Source of the DNA: Prochilodus magdalenae
Lineage: Eukaryota; Chordata; Actinopteri; Characiformes; Prochilodontidae
Reading direction: 5' to 3'
Assembly (NCBI GenBank): GCA_024036415.1
Contig: JAMWET010001300.1
Coordinates: 165,001-229,000 of the forward strand
Length of the DNA: 64,000 nt
The position numbers and the translations under genes are program-made. The notes below the pieces were generated by a model. That model did no database searches. It was not told the origin of the DNA and saw only the letters and a program-made list of their open reading frames with translations. This document shows positions 37,261 through 64,000 of the stretch, in pieces. The stretch's first letter is position 1; every line of letters starts with the position of its first letter.

Positions 37261-38195
37261 CCCACACTCCTCTAACCTTGTCCCCTAAAACAGCAGCCAT
37301 GGGTTCTTCTGAGGGCCATTGATCAGCTGCCTAGCACTCTGAAAATGAAAATGGCTGAGGCCTTTTTTTCAGGCTGCTTTTTCAGGTTGCCATTTTCTCA
37401 GTTCTAAATGTAAACAAGAAATGATCATTAACAGGAATAGTGGAGGTCAACATAACGTCTACAGGACCAAGAAAAAATGTAGAGACAGCTTCTCATATAA
37501 TTGCTACAAAGGCAAATCAGAACCTGCAAAGGACCTTCGGGAAGTGGACAGACATGGCCTTTATGAAGGAGTCATCAGAAGGAAACCTCTCCTGTGTCCT
37601 CACCACAAAGGGATTCAATAAAATTCCAACGAATTCTGGAAGCAAACATAACACCATCATAAAAAAGTTGATGTTGAAAGGAGGATAGCTTCTACTGATG
37701 GATAATGATCTTAAACACACATCAAAATTCACAATATAATACCTCAAAAGGCGCAAGATGAAGGTTTTACCATTGCCCTCACACTCACCTGATCTGAACA
37801 TCATTGAAAATCTTTGGATATACTGCAAAAAAGCCGTGCATCTAAGATGGTTTGGGAGTCTCACAGAACAGGAAGACCTTTGCAAGGAAGAATAGCTGAA
37901 AACCCCTTGACTGGCTACAAAAAGCATTTACCACGCAGTGATACTTGCCAAATGAGTTGCTACCAGGTACTAGCCATCCAGGGTGCCCAAAGGTTTGCTT
38001 TAGACCCTTTTGCTTTTTGGTTATTTTGAAAATGTAAAAGATGAAAATAAAAAATTGTTTTGTTTAAAATAAAAGGGAATGTGTCGTCGTTAACTTCATG
38101 CCTTTTAGGGATCGTTTCATCTTCAACTTGCTTAACTGTTCACAGTAGCAATAATTTTGACCAGGGGTGCCCAAACTTTTGTGTGCCACTGTATA
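37261..38195 (+). mobile_element. decayed Tc1-like transposon
   Basis: Plus-strand frames retain GVIRRKPLLCPHHKG near 37570-37615, and SPDLNIIENLWIYCK around 37785-37830 (TGATCTGAACATCATTGAAA). The right end reads GGGTGCCCAAACTTTTGTGT. Multiple frameshifts. It lies in intron 1 of array gene 3. Confidence 0.8.
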
Positions 38196-38519
38196 TCCAA
38201 AGAGAAAGCGCTGTAATTAAACAAAATACAATAAAATACCCAGCAAGTAACCAGCAAACGCTAAGAATGCTTTATATATCCCATTTAACCATTTTGACTA
38301 ATTATATTGTCAGGATTATAGTCATATGTTCTATTGAAAATTGAAGTTCACTGTCTCTTGCATATAATTCACTTTTTTACCAGCAAGAAAACCCGTTCAA
38401 TAAATCTACAGTTATATTTTTATACATACCTTAAAATACACCTGTAGATATCTGGAAATCTGCGTTGACTAGTAAGAATTATTGACTAGTCATATATAAC
38501 TAGTCATAACTATAATGAC

Positions 38520-38523
<4 letters not shown>

Positions 38524-38608
<85 letters not shown>
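38524..38608. repeat. (TA)n microsatellite
   Basis: About 42 uninterrupted TA units, in intron 1 of array gene 3. Confidence 0.95.
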
Positions 38609-39119
38609 AAACTAAAAATGCATTAGCAGATATTTTGCAAGCAATGGAAAATACATAAATACATGGTCATATTAATTAGTAGCATTCATCATAAACAATG
38701 TGCATTGTGTTAACATCACCATTATTGAGTAAAAAGACAGCTGTTGTAAGATGACACTATTACATTAATGGAGTAAAGAAAAATATTCTAGTGAAAATAT
38801 TAATTTCACCTTTATTAGATCATTATTAACAGTATTTACAGTAATTCATATTTATCAGAGATTTATTTTATCTTGTCAGAATTACATTTTTACTAGTAAG
38901 CGTTATAAGAAAAAAATCTTATACATTCAAAATCTCAAAATAACTTCTCCACTTAACTAGAGCAGGTAAAGACCCAGGGACCCTAAATCTGTGGTTTGTT
39001 TTTGTTCTTCCAGCCAGTAAAGCTGTACTGACTCTTTAAATATCCAATATTTCATCATAATTCTCTCCATTCATTCATTTGTCTGTTTGCTTATCTGTTA
39101 ATCTGTGAATTTTCCATCC
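38609..39119. other. intron 1 of array gene 3, nothing recognised
   Basis: AT-rich sequence without coding or repeat signal. Confidence 0.4.
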
Positions 39120-39365
39120 TGTTAACCACAGAGATTCCTACTATCCCCAGAAAATGCCAACAAGTCAGTAATCGTTGGGGACCCAAGCTGGAGTAACTTG
39201 CAAACATAGATAGGGTTTAGACTGTGGGAGTTGTACGATTGGTTTTGGTTTAGAGTTCCAGATAGCTAAAGTAAGTGATTGAAAAGGGGTGTTTCTTGGT
39301 CTGAGGAATGATGGCACTATGGTAGCTGTCAAACGAATGCTCAAATCTAATTATTAAGACCTGTC
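39120..39365 (+). pseudogene. relic of array-gene kinase N-lobe
   Basis: Matches 17600-17860 of gene 1: ACCACAGAGATTCCTACTAT, TTCCAGATAGCTAAAG.AAGTGA, GTGTTTCTTGGTCTGAGG and GTAGCTGTCAAACGAATGCT are shared. It has frameshifts and stops (GGAGTAACTTGC; AATTATTAAGAC). It is stranded in intron 1 of gene 3 and shows a further lost copy or an abortive duplication. Confidence 0.88.
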
Positions 39366-39757
39366 ACAAAATGCTGAATAATGGTTTTAATTCTGTATCA
39401 TTGGCAGAACCATAACCACAGAAGTTTAAGATATTTTTGAGCTGATCAAATAAACACAACTCAAAAGAGTGCTGACTTCAATAGAGGATACCAAAGCAGG
39501 AGGATGACTCCGCCCAAGATATTAAGACTGCTACTAATTCATAAGCAATAGCATAGACTATAGTATATATTTATATTGTGACATGGTAGTTATTTTAGTA
39601 TTTACATTTTGCATTTGTGATCATGATTTAATTATTTTTTTTAAATCTGTCTCTTTGTCAGCTGTTGGTTTAGTAGGAAAATACAAATTAAAAAAGACAA
39701 ATCTGAACTGTTAATAATATATATATGATTCTCCAATTTCTCTAAAACAGAACATCA

Positions 39758-42700
39758 ATGGCAATACAAATACAATGGGAAACAGTTTCACTACCAATTC
39801 CAGCTCCTGTTGCAGAACCAAGAACCACACATCCCATAATCCAGGGCATCATTGACAACAAACTGACAAAGTTGAAGAAACTACTCAGAGGATGTGACAT
39901 TAATGGATTCTATCCTTCTGCACTCTGGAATGATGATGTTACACTGCTGTCGGCAGCAGTTGCATGTGGAAATGAAGAGATTTGTACTTTTCTACTGAGA
40001 GAGCATGCAGACCCTAATATAGTCTCAACAAATGGATTAACACCTCTGCACTATGCTGCATGTACACAAGGAGTTCCACTCACGATAGTGAAAAGATTAC
40101 TTGCAGCACAAGCCAATCCAGATGGCCACCAGTCACAGATTTTCACACCGTTACAGTTTGCAGCAGATAATAACAGAGAGGACATGGTGGAAGTCCTTAT
40201 AGAAGCTGGTGCTTATACTGAAAGGAATTATGGACTAAACCCAGATATCGATAACAAACTACAGAATGTTATTCACCAGTTATCTGAAAAGAACGAAACT
40301 GTTAAGAAAGGAAGGATCTTCTTCGATTTCATTGCAGCAGTTGCACAAAAAAAATCTCAGCTAGAAGTTTTCAACCTCTGTAAGGATCACTTTCTTGAAG
40401 AATATCCTTTCTTCTACGTCACACTATTTGAAAGATATTTTAATGTTATCGGTCCAGCTGCAGAACAATATCGACAAAGCAGCATCAAGTGGCTGAAGGA
40501 CTCCAAGAATATTGACCTCTATATTAGGAGGTTCATTGAACGCTTTTCCAAAATGCCTCCTGAATATCAATTAATTGCACTGAACCCCCTACGGGCTGTA
40601 ATTCACATGATGAAAGAAATACCTCCCCAGGTATTTGATGAGATTGTACCCATTCTGATAAAGAGTATACAGCCTGCTGGCATCCCTCAGAAAGATTTAT
40701 TCAATCAGCTGATCCTGAACGTACTTTGTGTGATAATGGAGAAGGCCTCAAAGGACAAAGCTGGTGCTGGTGGTCTCAACAATTTGGTACTTAAGAACTT
40801 TTGCAGTGGTCTTATACCTCTCACCAATCCTATCTGTTCACCTGAAGTCAGCATTCTTACTTACTGCCTGTTTGCTGATCTTTATGAGTTTATCCCAGAA
40901 CATATTCATTCATGTGGATTACTCTCAGTGCCTGATAGGGTACTTGATGCTGCAGAGATAAGGACAGATGATGTCATTAAGGAGAAACTGCAAAAACTAG
41001 ACACAGATCTCAGAAATCCACAAAGCTCAAGTGCCTTAGATAGTTTATGTGAGGGAGTGGAGAGCATGCAATCAAAGAACAGGAGAAAGAAGAAGAAAAA
41101 GAAGAAGAAGAAAGATGCCCAGCAGGAGATGACATCTGTAGAAGATGAGGAACAAGACACTAAAGAGTCTACAGATTCAGATACAGCCATGACTTCAGTT
41201 CAGGAGTCAAATTCTAGTGTGCAGCCATATACACTAACCACAGAGATTCCTACTATACCCAGAAAATGGCACCAAATCAGCCATCGTTGGAGGCCCAAGC
41301 TGGAGGAACTTGCTAACATAGATGCGAGTAAGGTATATAAACTGGGAAGCCTTACGATAGGTGTTGGCTCAGAGTTCCAGATAGCTAAAGGAAGTGATGG
41401 AACAGAGATGTTTCTTGGTCTGAGGGATGATGGCACTGAGGTAGCTGTCAAACGAATGCTCAAGTCCAATTATGAAGACCTGAAAAACGAGGAGGAGTTT
41501 TTACGGCTTCCAGAGCTCGACAATCCTTCCATTGTGCGTTATGTGGACTTTGTAGAAGATCAGCTCTTTGGCTATCTTGTCCTTCAACTTTGTGAATACA
41601 CACTGGAAGAGTACATCCAAGACCATTTGCCAGAAGATAGTCATGAACAGCAAGCTGTCCTGAAGAAAATTGTGAAGGAGGTGCTGTGCAGCCTGAAAGT
41701 TCTCCACAGTGAAGATATCAAAGTGCTCCACCGGGACATCAAACCCCAGAATGTTCTGATTGGTAGGAGATATTCAGTCACATGAATGACTATTAGATGA
41801 CTGTATAGATTTTCAGTGTAACAGTGATTTTCATTTTCTGAACAGATATAACAGGAAAGGCGAGATTAGCTGATTTTGGGATCAGCAGGAGGCTGAATTT
41901 AGAACAAACAACTTTGCGAACTAGCGCTGCAGGAACAAAGTACTGGAAAGCCAGGGAGACTATTGAGGAGGACAGTAACAGCACATATAAGAGAAGTTCT
42001 GACATTCAGGTAAAGTACTGTCACCAAACTACAGTATGAATATTTAAATTTCTCTGACTTCTCTGAGAATCGTGTGAATAGTGAAGATTCGGCTGAAGCT
42101 GTGATTCTGATCCAGCTTCTCAGTATGTAAATCTCCATCGCTGTTAACAGTGAGATTCTGTTTTAGGTTGCAGGGATGTTGGTGTACTACATCCTCTCTG
42201 GTGGACACCATCCATTTGGTAAAGGTGTTCGTTGTGAGAGTAACATTCTTGATGGGAAGTACTCGCTGGAGCATCTCAAAGATGACACAGCAAAGGACCT
42301 GGTGGAGTGGATGATCAGCGATGATGTGAAGACGAGACCTAAAGTAGAGGAGACCCTTGCTCATCCCTTCTTTTGGACAGATGAAAAGTAAGACATAATC
42401 TAAAGAATATTCACAAAATGAAGAAATCTGTACTTACGGAACATGAAACTTCAGGTGTCCATGTGTTCAAATATACAAACCGGATTCCAAAAAAGTTGGG
42501 ACACTAAACAAATTGTGAATAAAAACTGAATGCAATGATGTGGAGGTGCCAACATCTAATATTTTATTCAGAATAGAACACAAATCACAGATCTAAAGTT
42601 TAAACTGAGAGAATGTATCATTTTAAGGTAAAAATATGTTGTTTTTAATTTCATGGCGTCAACAAATCCCAAAAAAGTTGGGACAAGGCCATTTTTACCA

Positions 42701-44847
42701 CTGTGTGGCATCCCCCCTTCTTCTTACAAGACTCAACAGACGTCTGGGGACAGAGGAGACCAGTTTCTCAGGTTTAGAAATAGGAATGCTCTCCCATTCA
42801 TGTCTAAGACAGGCCTCTAACTGTTCAATCGTCTTGGGCCTTCTTTGTCGCACCTTCCTCTTTATGATGCGCCAAATGTTCTCTATAGGTGAAAGATCTG
42901 GACTGCAGGCTGGCCATTTCAGTACCCGGATCCTTCTCCTACGTAGCCATGATGTTGTGATTGCTGCAGAATGTGGTCTGGCATTATCTTGTTGAAAAAT
43001 GCAGGGTCTTCCCTGAAAGAGATGACGTCTAGATGGGAGCATATGTTGTTCTAGAACCTGAACATGGTTCTCTGCATTAAACTGCCTTTCCAGACATGCA
43101 AGCTGCCCATGCCACAAGCACTCATGCAACCCCATACCATCAGTGATGCAGGCTTCTGAACGGAGCGTTGATAACAACTTGGGTTATCCTTGTCCTCTCT
43201 GGTCCGGATGACATGGCGTCCCAGTGTTCCATAAAGAACTTCAAATCGTGACTCATCTGACCACAGAACAGTCTTCCATTTTGCCACACTCCATTTTAAA
43301 AGACCCCTGGCCCAGTGCAAACGTCTGAGCTTGTGGAGCTTGCTTAGAAATGGCTTCCTTTTTGCACTGTAGAGTTTCAGCTGGCAACGGCGGATGGCAC
43401 GGTGGATTGTGTTCACTGACAATGCTTTCTGGAAGTATTCCTGAGCCCATTCTGTTATTTCCTTGACAGTGGCATTCCTGTTTGAGGTGCAGTGACGTTT
43501 AAGGGCCCGGAGATCACGAGCATCCAGTAGAGTTTTACGGCCTTGACCCTTACGCACAGCGATTGTTCCAGATTTTCTGAATCTTTTGATGATGTTATGC
43601 ACGGTTGATGATGATAACTTAAAAGTCTTAGCTATTTTACGCTGGGTAACACCAGTCTGGTATTGCTGCACTATCTTTCTGCGCAACAATGGTGGAATTG
43701 GTGATCCTCTTACCATCTTGGCTTCAGAGAGACACTGACACTCTGAGAAACTCTTTTTATACCCAATCATGTTGTCAATTGACCTAATTAGTGTTAATTG
43801 GTCTTCCAGCTGTTCGTTATATGCTCAATTTCCTTTTTCATCCACTTATTGCTACTTGTCCCAACTTTTTTGGGATTTGTTGACGCCATGAAATTTTGAA
43901 ACAACATATTTTTCCCTTAAAATGATACATTCTCTCAGTTTAAACTTTTGATCTGTGATTTGTGTTCTATTCTGAATAAAATATTAGATATTGGCACCTC
44001 CACATCATTGCATTCAGTTTTTATTCACAATTTGTTTAGTGTCCCAACTTTTTTGGAATCCGGTTTGTATATTTTCCTCATTCAGTAAATAAATTCAGGA
44101 ACTTTTATGGGAAAGGAAATGTGCGCTGTGTATTGGTGTATTGCATTTCATATTTTCTCCATTTTCTCAGGAGAGTGGAGTACCTAAAGAAACTGGGGAA
44201 TCTGGAGGAGGTGGAGAACTGCCGCACTCCTGATGAGGAGCTTCTACGTGCCATAGAGGAAATGACAGTGGGGAAAATTTTCTCAGAGTGGAAAACAAAA
44301 GTAGGGGGTTTCATCCACTGATTGTTTTTATAAGTGCAATGCAACAAGACTTTCCCAGTTTTCCCTCTGAGCTCTCGGGTTCTGCTAGTTTTCCACATGG
44401 GTTGCAAATTCCAGTCACTATAAGTACCATGTTCATACTCCCACCTTTACTATTACTAACACCTTTACTGTTTATCTGTGTTTTCCCCCAGTTTCCTCCT
44501 GAGCTTGTTCAAAAACTGGATGGTAAGAAAAAGGCCTATCCAGAGAACACGCTGGGCCTGCTCCGATTCATACGGAATCTGCATGAACACTAGTAGGTCC
44601 TTTATTTATATATTTAGTTTAGTGTAGTCTAGTATAGTATACTGTAGTATAGTATATACAGTTCTTCATGTCACATGATGTGTAATTGAATCCATTCTGT
44701 CTATGTAGCTCTGAAGATGCTGAAAAAATAAACCTGATGGCCTTATTCCCGGACCTCTTTGGAAGTGCTTTCAAGTTTGCCAAAACGAGAGGATGGAACA
44801 CTAAACCGAGTTTAAGAAAGTGGCTCAGATCTGTACCAATGATGTGA
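39758..44847 (+). CDS. array gene 3: ankyrin-kinase-KEN ribonuclease-like protein, 6 coding exons
   Basis: Exons are 39758-41762, 41846-42009, 42167-42387, 44171-44300, 44492-44592 and 44709-44847. They join to 919 residues with the same phases as genes 1 and 2. The leader is MAIQIQWETVSLPIPAPVAE; the linker has nine Lys. Ankyrin repeats, kinase motifs (VAVK; HRD at 658-660; DFG) and KEN residues (Trp837, Arg868, His873; Gly862 at the RNase L Asp661 position) are intact. Replacements relative to genes 1 and 2 cluster in the middle region (for example YIRRFIERFSKMPPEYQLIA versus [20 protein letters not shown]). It ends RSVPMM. Intron 3 carries a complete Tc1 element on the opposite strand. The last intron begins GTAGGT rather than GTAAGT but is still canonical GT. 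A poly(A) signal is at 45029-45034. Confidence 0.88.
42476..44067 (-). mobile_element. complete-ended Tc1/mariner element in intron 3 of array gene 3
   Basis: Runs from CAAACCGGATTCC to GGAATCCGGTTTG with TA on each side (42474-42475; 44068-44069). Genes 1 and 2 keep the empty site TTCAAATATATATTTTCC. The minus-strand transposase starts at 43770 (MIGYKKSFSECQC) with HTH motifs, WSDESRF, QQDNARPHSA and SPDLSPIENIW, but is split by a frameshift between about 43177 and 43051. Nearly identical to 19431-20990, so transposition was recent. Confidence 0.95.
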
Positions 44848-46440
44848 TGACTGAACAACATGAACGAAAGGTTAAATAATGTTAATATAATCTATTAATT
44901 TCATATAATCTATCTCTCTAATCTGAATATTATACCACAATTATAGATCAAACTGGGAAAGAACCAGAAAATTAATTCATATGAGCACAATACCTTGTGA
45001 ATTACTATCTGTATTCTTTGTTGTCTTAAATAAACTTTTTTAGTAACGACACACTGATTTTGCTTCATTCCTGCTGCGTTTCTCTTTTTACTGCTAGTTA
45101 AAGACGTTGTGTCGGTTGGCACCACCAGCATTTGAGCATATATTCTGTACAGCAGGGCTGCAGGTTTTCAGGCCAGTGTGCTGGGTTGCCAGTTAATTGT
45201 AAGTATTAAATGAGCTTGGATCAGACTAAATTGTCTTAGGTTTTCCTTACTAGACTAGTCCCTGGTTTGGAATCGGTCATGTGCACAAATCACTCTGCAG
45301 TTTCAGCTTCTTATTTATTTACTGTAATGCACTGCAGCTCATTGTACTGTATGACCAGCTACTTTTGAGATTAGAAGATTCTTTTAAATCTATATCAGAT
45401 TCAATTTAGTTTTGTATTTGAACTCCTAAACTTGCAATAGAAATGAATTAAAGGAACATCTTATATCTACTGTATATATGATATTCTTTATAGTAGGAGA
45501 AACACATTCCCAGTTACCCTTTATTATTTCTTTATTATTATCACATCTTCATCATTACTTGTTCTTGGTCTGTCAAAACAAACTGCTAAACAAATATCCA
45601 AACTTGAAGACTCTTGAAAACATTCATCAAGCTGCCCGAGTTCAGCTGAAAACCATAGTTTGTCATTGCTGCATGTTTTACACGTTTTAGTTGAAATGCA
45701 GCTGTTCTCGCAGAAACTGATGTGTGATGACAGCGCTTGTGTAGTCCATCTGTTGCCTTTTCATAAACAGATGAGAATTGAAAGCGGCCTTTTCTTCTTT
45801 TATCCATCTCTTTACTGTTGTAACTACATACCCTGAGGTGAAGGACTGTGGCCAGAACTGCATGTGAGATGGCATGATAAATAGAGATATACTGATGGTC
45901 CAAAGTGTTTCCAAAAACATTTGCAAAGTTAAAGTGTACCAGAATGATGAGCAGTGAGCCCAGAATCTCTCTTTCTACTTTCAGTATCTGTTCAGCCAGT
46001 CGTTTTCTGAGCATTTGCCTGAGTGTGCGATGGGTGGAATGTAAATAGAGACCAGGATGAAAGAAGAGAAAGACGTAGGCCCAGTCTAAACCAGCACACT
46101 CCTACAGTGGACACAGCACTAATGGACCTCTAATGCAGTGTTTCTCAACCCTGGTCCTGGAGACGCCCTGCCCAGCACATCCTGGCGCTCTCCCTGCTCC
46201 CAGCGAACCCGGTTCAATTCACCAGCCCACTGTCAAGCCCCCCGCAGGGAATCCTCGACTCTAATGGTTAGTTAGTTGTGGACGCAGCAATACTCGCACT
46301 TTCAGTCCTCCGACGCCATCTAGTGTCTGAGAGGTCGGTAGGCCAGGGCTACATTAAAACGAGAGCGCTGGATATCTACTCTTCACAGTTTTCACTAAAG
46401 CACATCAGACCGAAGCGCTACAGATTTCGTAGGGTCGTGT
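44848..46440. other. 3' flank of array gene 3 to ccdc149 promoter
   Basis: Contains the gene 3 poly(A) signal (45029-45034), the duplicated flank shared with 35826-36010 (to about 45345), and a MITE-like repeat at 46146-46230. A 142-codon minus-strand open frame at 45586-46014 matches no family I know and has no supporting signals. Confidence 0.5.
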
Positions 46441-46699
46441 GCACCTAAGCACTTTCGCGGCCCATGTGCCGACAAGAAGCCAATCCCAGCGGAGGCGGCG
46501 GAATACGGGTGGGGAGATGTCGGAGAACGGGCGGGAGGGGAGGTGGGAAAGACTCCGCTGCATCAGGTGACGTGCAGTAAACAGGAGAGGAGGAGCCGGA
46601 GCGGAGCTTCCCTCATCTCCCCGAGGCAGCGCCGCTGGTCTCTGTGAACGAGCTGGGAACTATAGATGCTTTATTCCGTTGTCGCCAAATGCTGCCTCA
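46441..46699 (+). promoter_or_regulatory. ccdc149 promoter and 5' UTR, CpG-rich
   Basis: A GC- and CpG-rich stretch (AGCGGAGGCGGCGGAATACG; GAGCCGGAGCGGAGC) with no TATA box, directly ahead of the first coding exon. It is typical of a broadly expressed vertebrate CpG-island promoter. A fragment of it is duplicated at 24063-24122. Confidence 0.6.
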
Positions 46700-61055
<14,356 letters not shown>

Positions 61056-61690
61056 GTTAGTGAGCGTAATTGTGTGCAACCGAAACCACCATTCCCTAAT
61101 CATGCCCCCAGCTCAGCGCTAAAGTGCCATAATTAGCTTGATCGCTGGCTGTAGCGCACCCTGCATGCCTCCCCGCTAGTCCACCTCTGCTTTCCTGCAC
61201 ACTCACATCGTCGTGGTGGCTAAACTGCCAATCCTCCTCAAATGCCGTGGCATTTTGCAAATGCTAGCGAATTCTTGCCCGCTGACATTCACCAACTTTT
61301 GGGGCATTTTTTTTTTTAACAGAGGAGGTGCCCCCATAAATATGGATGCCAGACCATACTGTGAGCCATGTTTCTGTTTCCTCTGCTTCCTCAGGAAGGC
61401 TGTAGCGTTTAACCTTTTGCTTGCATGCTCTCATATATGGGTCAGTAATCCAGCAGAATGGGTGTTGGGGATTTGGGCGTGGAGGCAGAAGCTTTCTCCC
61501 CCTCCTCAGCATGCACTCGTCTCCGCTTGGATGACTTTGCATTAGAGTGCTATTTTTAATATGCTGTCATGGAAGCGCAGGCAGTGAATGATTCCAATCA
61601 TATTTTTGCCACCATTTCAAGCCAAAATATTTGTTTAGGCCAGTAGTGCTTTAAAAAAATTAACAACTCATCACAATGAAGTTCTTGGTG
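61056..61690 (+). other. ccdc149 intron after exon 12
   Basis: No further exon continues the frame. It is relatively GC-rich near the exon, then ordinary intronic DNA. Confidence 0.5.
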
Positions 61691-62320
61691 TTTTGATATT
61701 ACACTCATCATCAAAAGAATAGTTCCACCAGAAGGAAGTGTCGGATTGCAATGCTATTGGGGAGGAAGACAAAGGTTACCAGGGACAACAAATGGGCAAT
61801 ATATATTGAGCTATTGAGGAGCAGTGGCACTAGGCCTTCTGGATGCGTGATGTGTGGCAGCCAGCTGTTCACCTTGGTGCTGACCACGCTGCCTCCACAC
61901 ACGGATTCATTGGTCGTCTCCACCAAGACAGATGCGGGACTCGTCACTGAAGATGAATCGCCTGTCACTCCATGACAGTCTGGCACAACACCATTGCAGT
62001 CTTTGGCATGTAGTCCTGCATCATGCAGCCATCTAGCAATGGTTCTGGCACTAACAGGATGACTCCTGGGCATCACTGCTTGCTGAATGTCCGTAGTCGT
62101 GGTTGTTGACTCACTTGCAGATGTCGGACAATCCATTGGTCCTCCCTCTCCGTGGTTTATGTAGGTATGCTGGATCCTTAATCTCACTGTTGTGTGCCTT
62201 CTTCTGTGCCCTGCCACCAACATGTAAGGTGCACAATACTTGGATAAGACCATCCCGGGATTTGCGTATCTCATTATGTCAAATCTACCTACCACGTTTC
62301 ATTCCTGTTGGTTGATTCCT
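61691..62320 (-). mobile_element. decayed Tc1/IS630-superfamily transposon remnant
   Basis: The minus-strand frame at 62295-61711 includes RSHPVSARTIARWLHDAGLH, the linker between the HTH and catalytic domains of one group of Tc1-like transposases. It is followed by broken catalytic-region sequence (the complement of CGATTCATCTTCAGTGACGA at 61942-61961 reads SSLTSLQ.. in frame, but FSDE.. in another). Inactive. Confidence 0.7.
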
Positions 62321-62494
62321 TCAGGGTGCAACTAAGGCACTGTTCATCATATGTGGCATAGCAAAGTATCATGTAGCAGATAACTATATAACGCTGCCGC
62401 CTGTATCTCTGTTTTTGTTGTTTTTCAGATTTTTGGCAGAATTTGAACGTATATGTTGCCCTTTACATTATGTGTATTGTACTGCTAGATCTCA

Positions 62495-62496
<2 letters not shown>

Positions 62497-62593
<97 letters not shown>

Positions 62594-62625
62594 GTATGTA
62601 TATGTATATATATATGTATATATAA
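62497..62625. repeat. (TG)n(TA)n(TATG)n compound microsatellite
   Basis: A TG run, then about 21 TA units, then TATG and TATA units. The 111-residue open frame across it is an artefact of the repeat. Confidence 0.95.
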
Positions 62626-64000
62626 AATCACTGCTAAACATAAAGCTCATAGAGAGTTCATGGATTAAAACTCATTTTAAAAAAAGATTTTGGAAAAACT
62701 TTTGGAAAAAGGCTAGGCTAGTAATGTTGACTATTGTTACAGACCCGTAGCATTTGCTTGTTCATCTTAAAGATTTCAGATTGGCTGCCCTTCTGGTCTT
62801 TTTTGGTGCATCAGTGCTGAAGGTGGTCTGGATGGCAGTGTGTGTCTTCAGAAAACCTTTATTTAAATAAATTCAAATTCAAAGAATGTGCAGTAGCAGC
62901 ATTGCACACCTGGTGCCGTGGCCTTAAAGTGGAATTCTAAAGTGCCATTTTAAACATTTCTGCACAGTCATTGGGATATTAAGTCGTTCAGAGTGGTTTG
63001 ATGTGAAATGCTCAGTTCTAGAGAAACTTGGAGTCAGAATCAGTCACAGTGGCAGTGATGGGAACTAGACGTGTGAGGAGTTTAACACCTCTAAAAGCTC
63101 CCTTACCTAAAGATGTTGCGTGTATTAAGATATGTTGCATACAAGTTTAAATTAAATTAGAGATGCACCAATACCTCTTTTTCCCTTATGTTACAACTGC
63201 CTGATCCACAAATATCCCATACCTTTGTTGCCACAACTGTTGGTCAGTTCTGTTTACTGACATGCAGCAAGTGTCAGCAGAAAGATGCTTTGAGGTGTCC
63301 GTCATGGGTAATGGTATCTCCATGGCCAATATGATCCTGCGTGCCAGTATCTGTATCAGTGCTGATACGATATTGGTATCAATGCAGCACTAAATTGTTC
63401 ATGGTATGGGTGTGCGTGATGGGTTTTCTAAAGAAGAAATATTATAAAAAGTAAAAATACAATGTATCTTTATAAATATTGGCATATAAAATTTTGTGCA
63501 TTAAGGTTCACTGGTGGTTTTAATAGTAAATACAATAGTGTTGTATAAATCATAAACCCTGGTTCCTATTACAGCCACTATAAAGAAATCATAAAGTTGC
63601 TGATAATGACCCATTTCACATCAGACCCTTCTAAATAACATTGTTTACGTCCCAGTAACTACAGATCTATGGATCATTATGCTGAATTCCGAATTAAGGA
63701 TCCATAAATTTACCTGCAGTTTTTGACTATATAACTTGGCATATTAGTTTCACATTAGTTACTGAACAAGAAATTATTGAGATACATGAATTTAGAGTTT
63801 TAAGGAGGCGCCAGTTCAAATGGATAGAGCTCAAATCGATAGAAAGTTTTGTTTGAGCTGCCTTTCCTGCAGACCTCTGTGCCAAGGGTTGTGCTGCTTG
63901 TGCCGTCCTTTTAAGCGGTGCCGAATATACGTTTTTTTTGAAAGCCCTCCATCGCTGCCACATTGCACACATTAGATGACAGGGCATCTCTCCATTAGCA
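62626..64000 (+). other. ccdc149 intron to window end, nothing recognised
   Basis: AT-rich intronic DNA without exon or repeat signals that I can support. Confidence 0.4.

Noticed and set aside
45586..46014. 142-codon minus-strand open frame
   Set aside because: No recognisable domain, no repeat motif and no promoter or splice context; could be chance or an unknown repeat. Not called as a gene.
62415..62750. 111-codon frame rich in Val-Cys and Ile-Tyr
   Set aside because: Pure translation of the (TG)n(TA)n microsatellite.

Overview
This is vertebrate nuclear DNA, almost certainly from a ray-finned (teleost) fish. Genes are split by GT..AG introns, intergenic DNA is AT-rich with long (TG)n/(TA)n microsatellites, and there are many Tc1/mariner transposons and LINE fragments of the kind common in teleosts. 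I cannot name the species. There are no bacterial operons, CRISPR arrays or recognisable RNA genes.

Layout. The window opens in the last intron of lgi2, whose final coding exon ends at 1589. At the other end, from 46.7 kb, lies ccdc149, of which twelve coding exons are visible and the 3' end is beyond the window. As I recall the human map, LGI2 and CCDC149 are direct neighbours in the same order and relative orientation, so the two genes frame an ancient syntenic block. Between them (about 11-45 kb) sits a tandem array of three intact, same-strand genes (16127-21190, 30227-33721, 39758-44847), each with six coding exons. They encode 915-920 aa proteins with three ankyrin repeats, an unrecognised helical middle region, a poly-lysine linker, a protein kinase domain with all main catalytic motifs, and a C-terminal KEN ribonuclease domain like that of RNase L and IRE1. 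At least two broken relics (21.8-23.3 kb and 39.1-39.4 kb) show the array was once larger or has turned over.

Regulation. Each intact gene has a duplicated promoter/untranslated first-exon module 3.3-4.8 kb upstream of its start codon (11.2, 25.3 and 36.35 kb). In the second it carries a perfect ISRE match, in the third a near-perfect one, and in the first a decayed one, each followed by a strong splice donor. I infer that the array is interferon-inducible and probably antiviral, by analogy with RNase L, although the kinase is predicted to be catalytically competent and one of four known RNase L nuclease residues (Asp) is Gly in all three copies.

Mobile DNA. Tc1/mariner copies lie inside introns and a 3' UTR of the array. 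One is precisely datable: its empty target site survives in the two sister genes. A small Tc1-derived element in the first intron of the second gene carries ISRE-like GAAACTGAAAC motifs in both terminal inverted repeats. A LINE fragment with a near-exact 514-bp internal tandem duplication, MITEs, hAT-like elements and a probable solo LTR account for much of the rest. Stretches listed as holding nothing are those where I saw no coding or repeat signal by eye.
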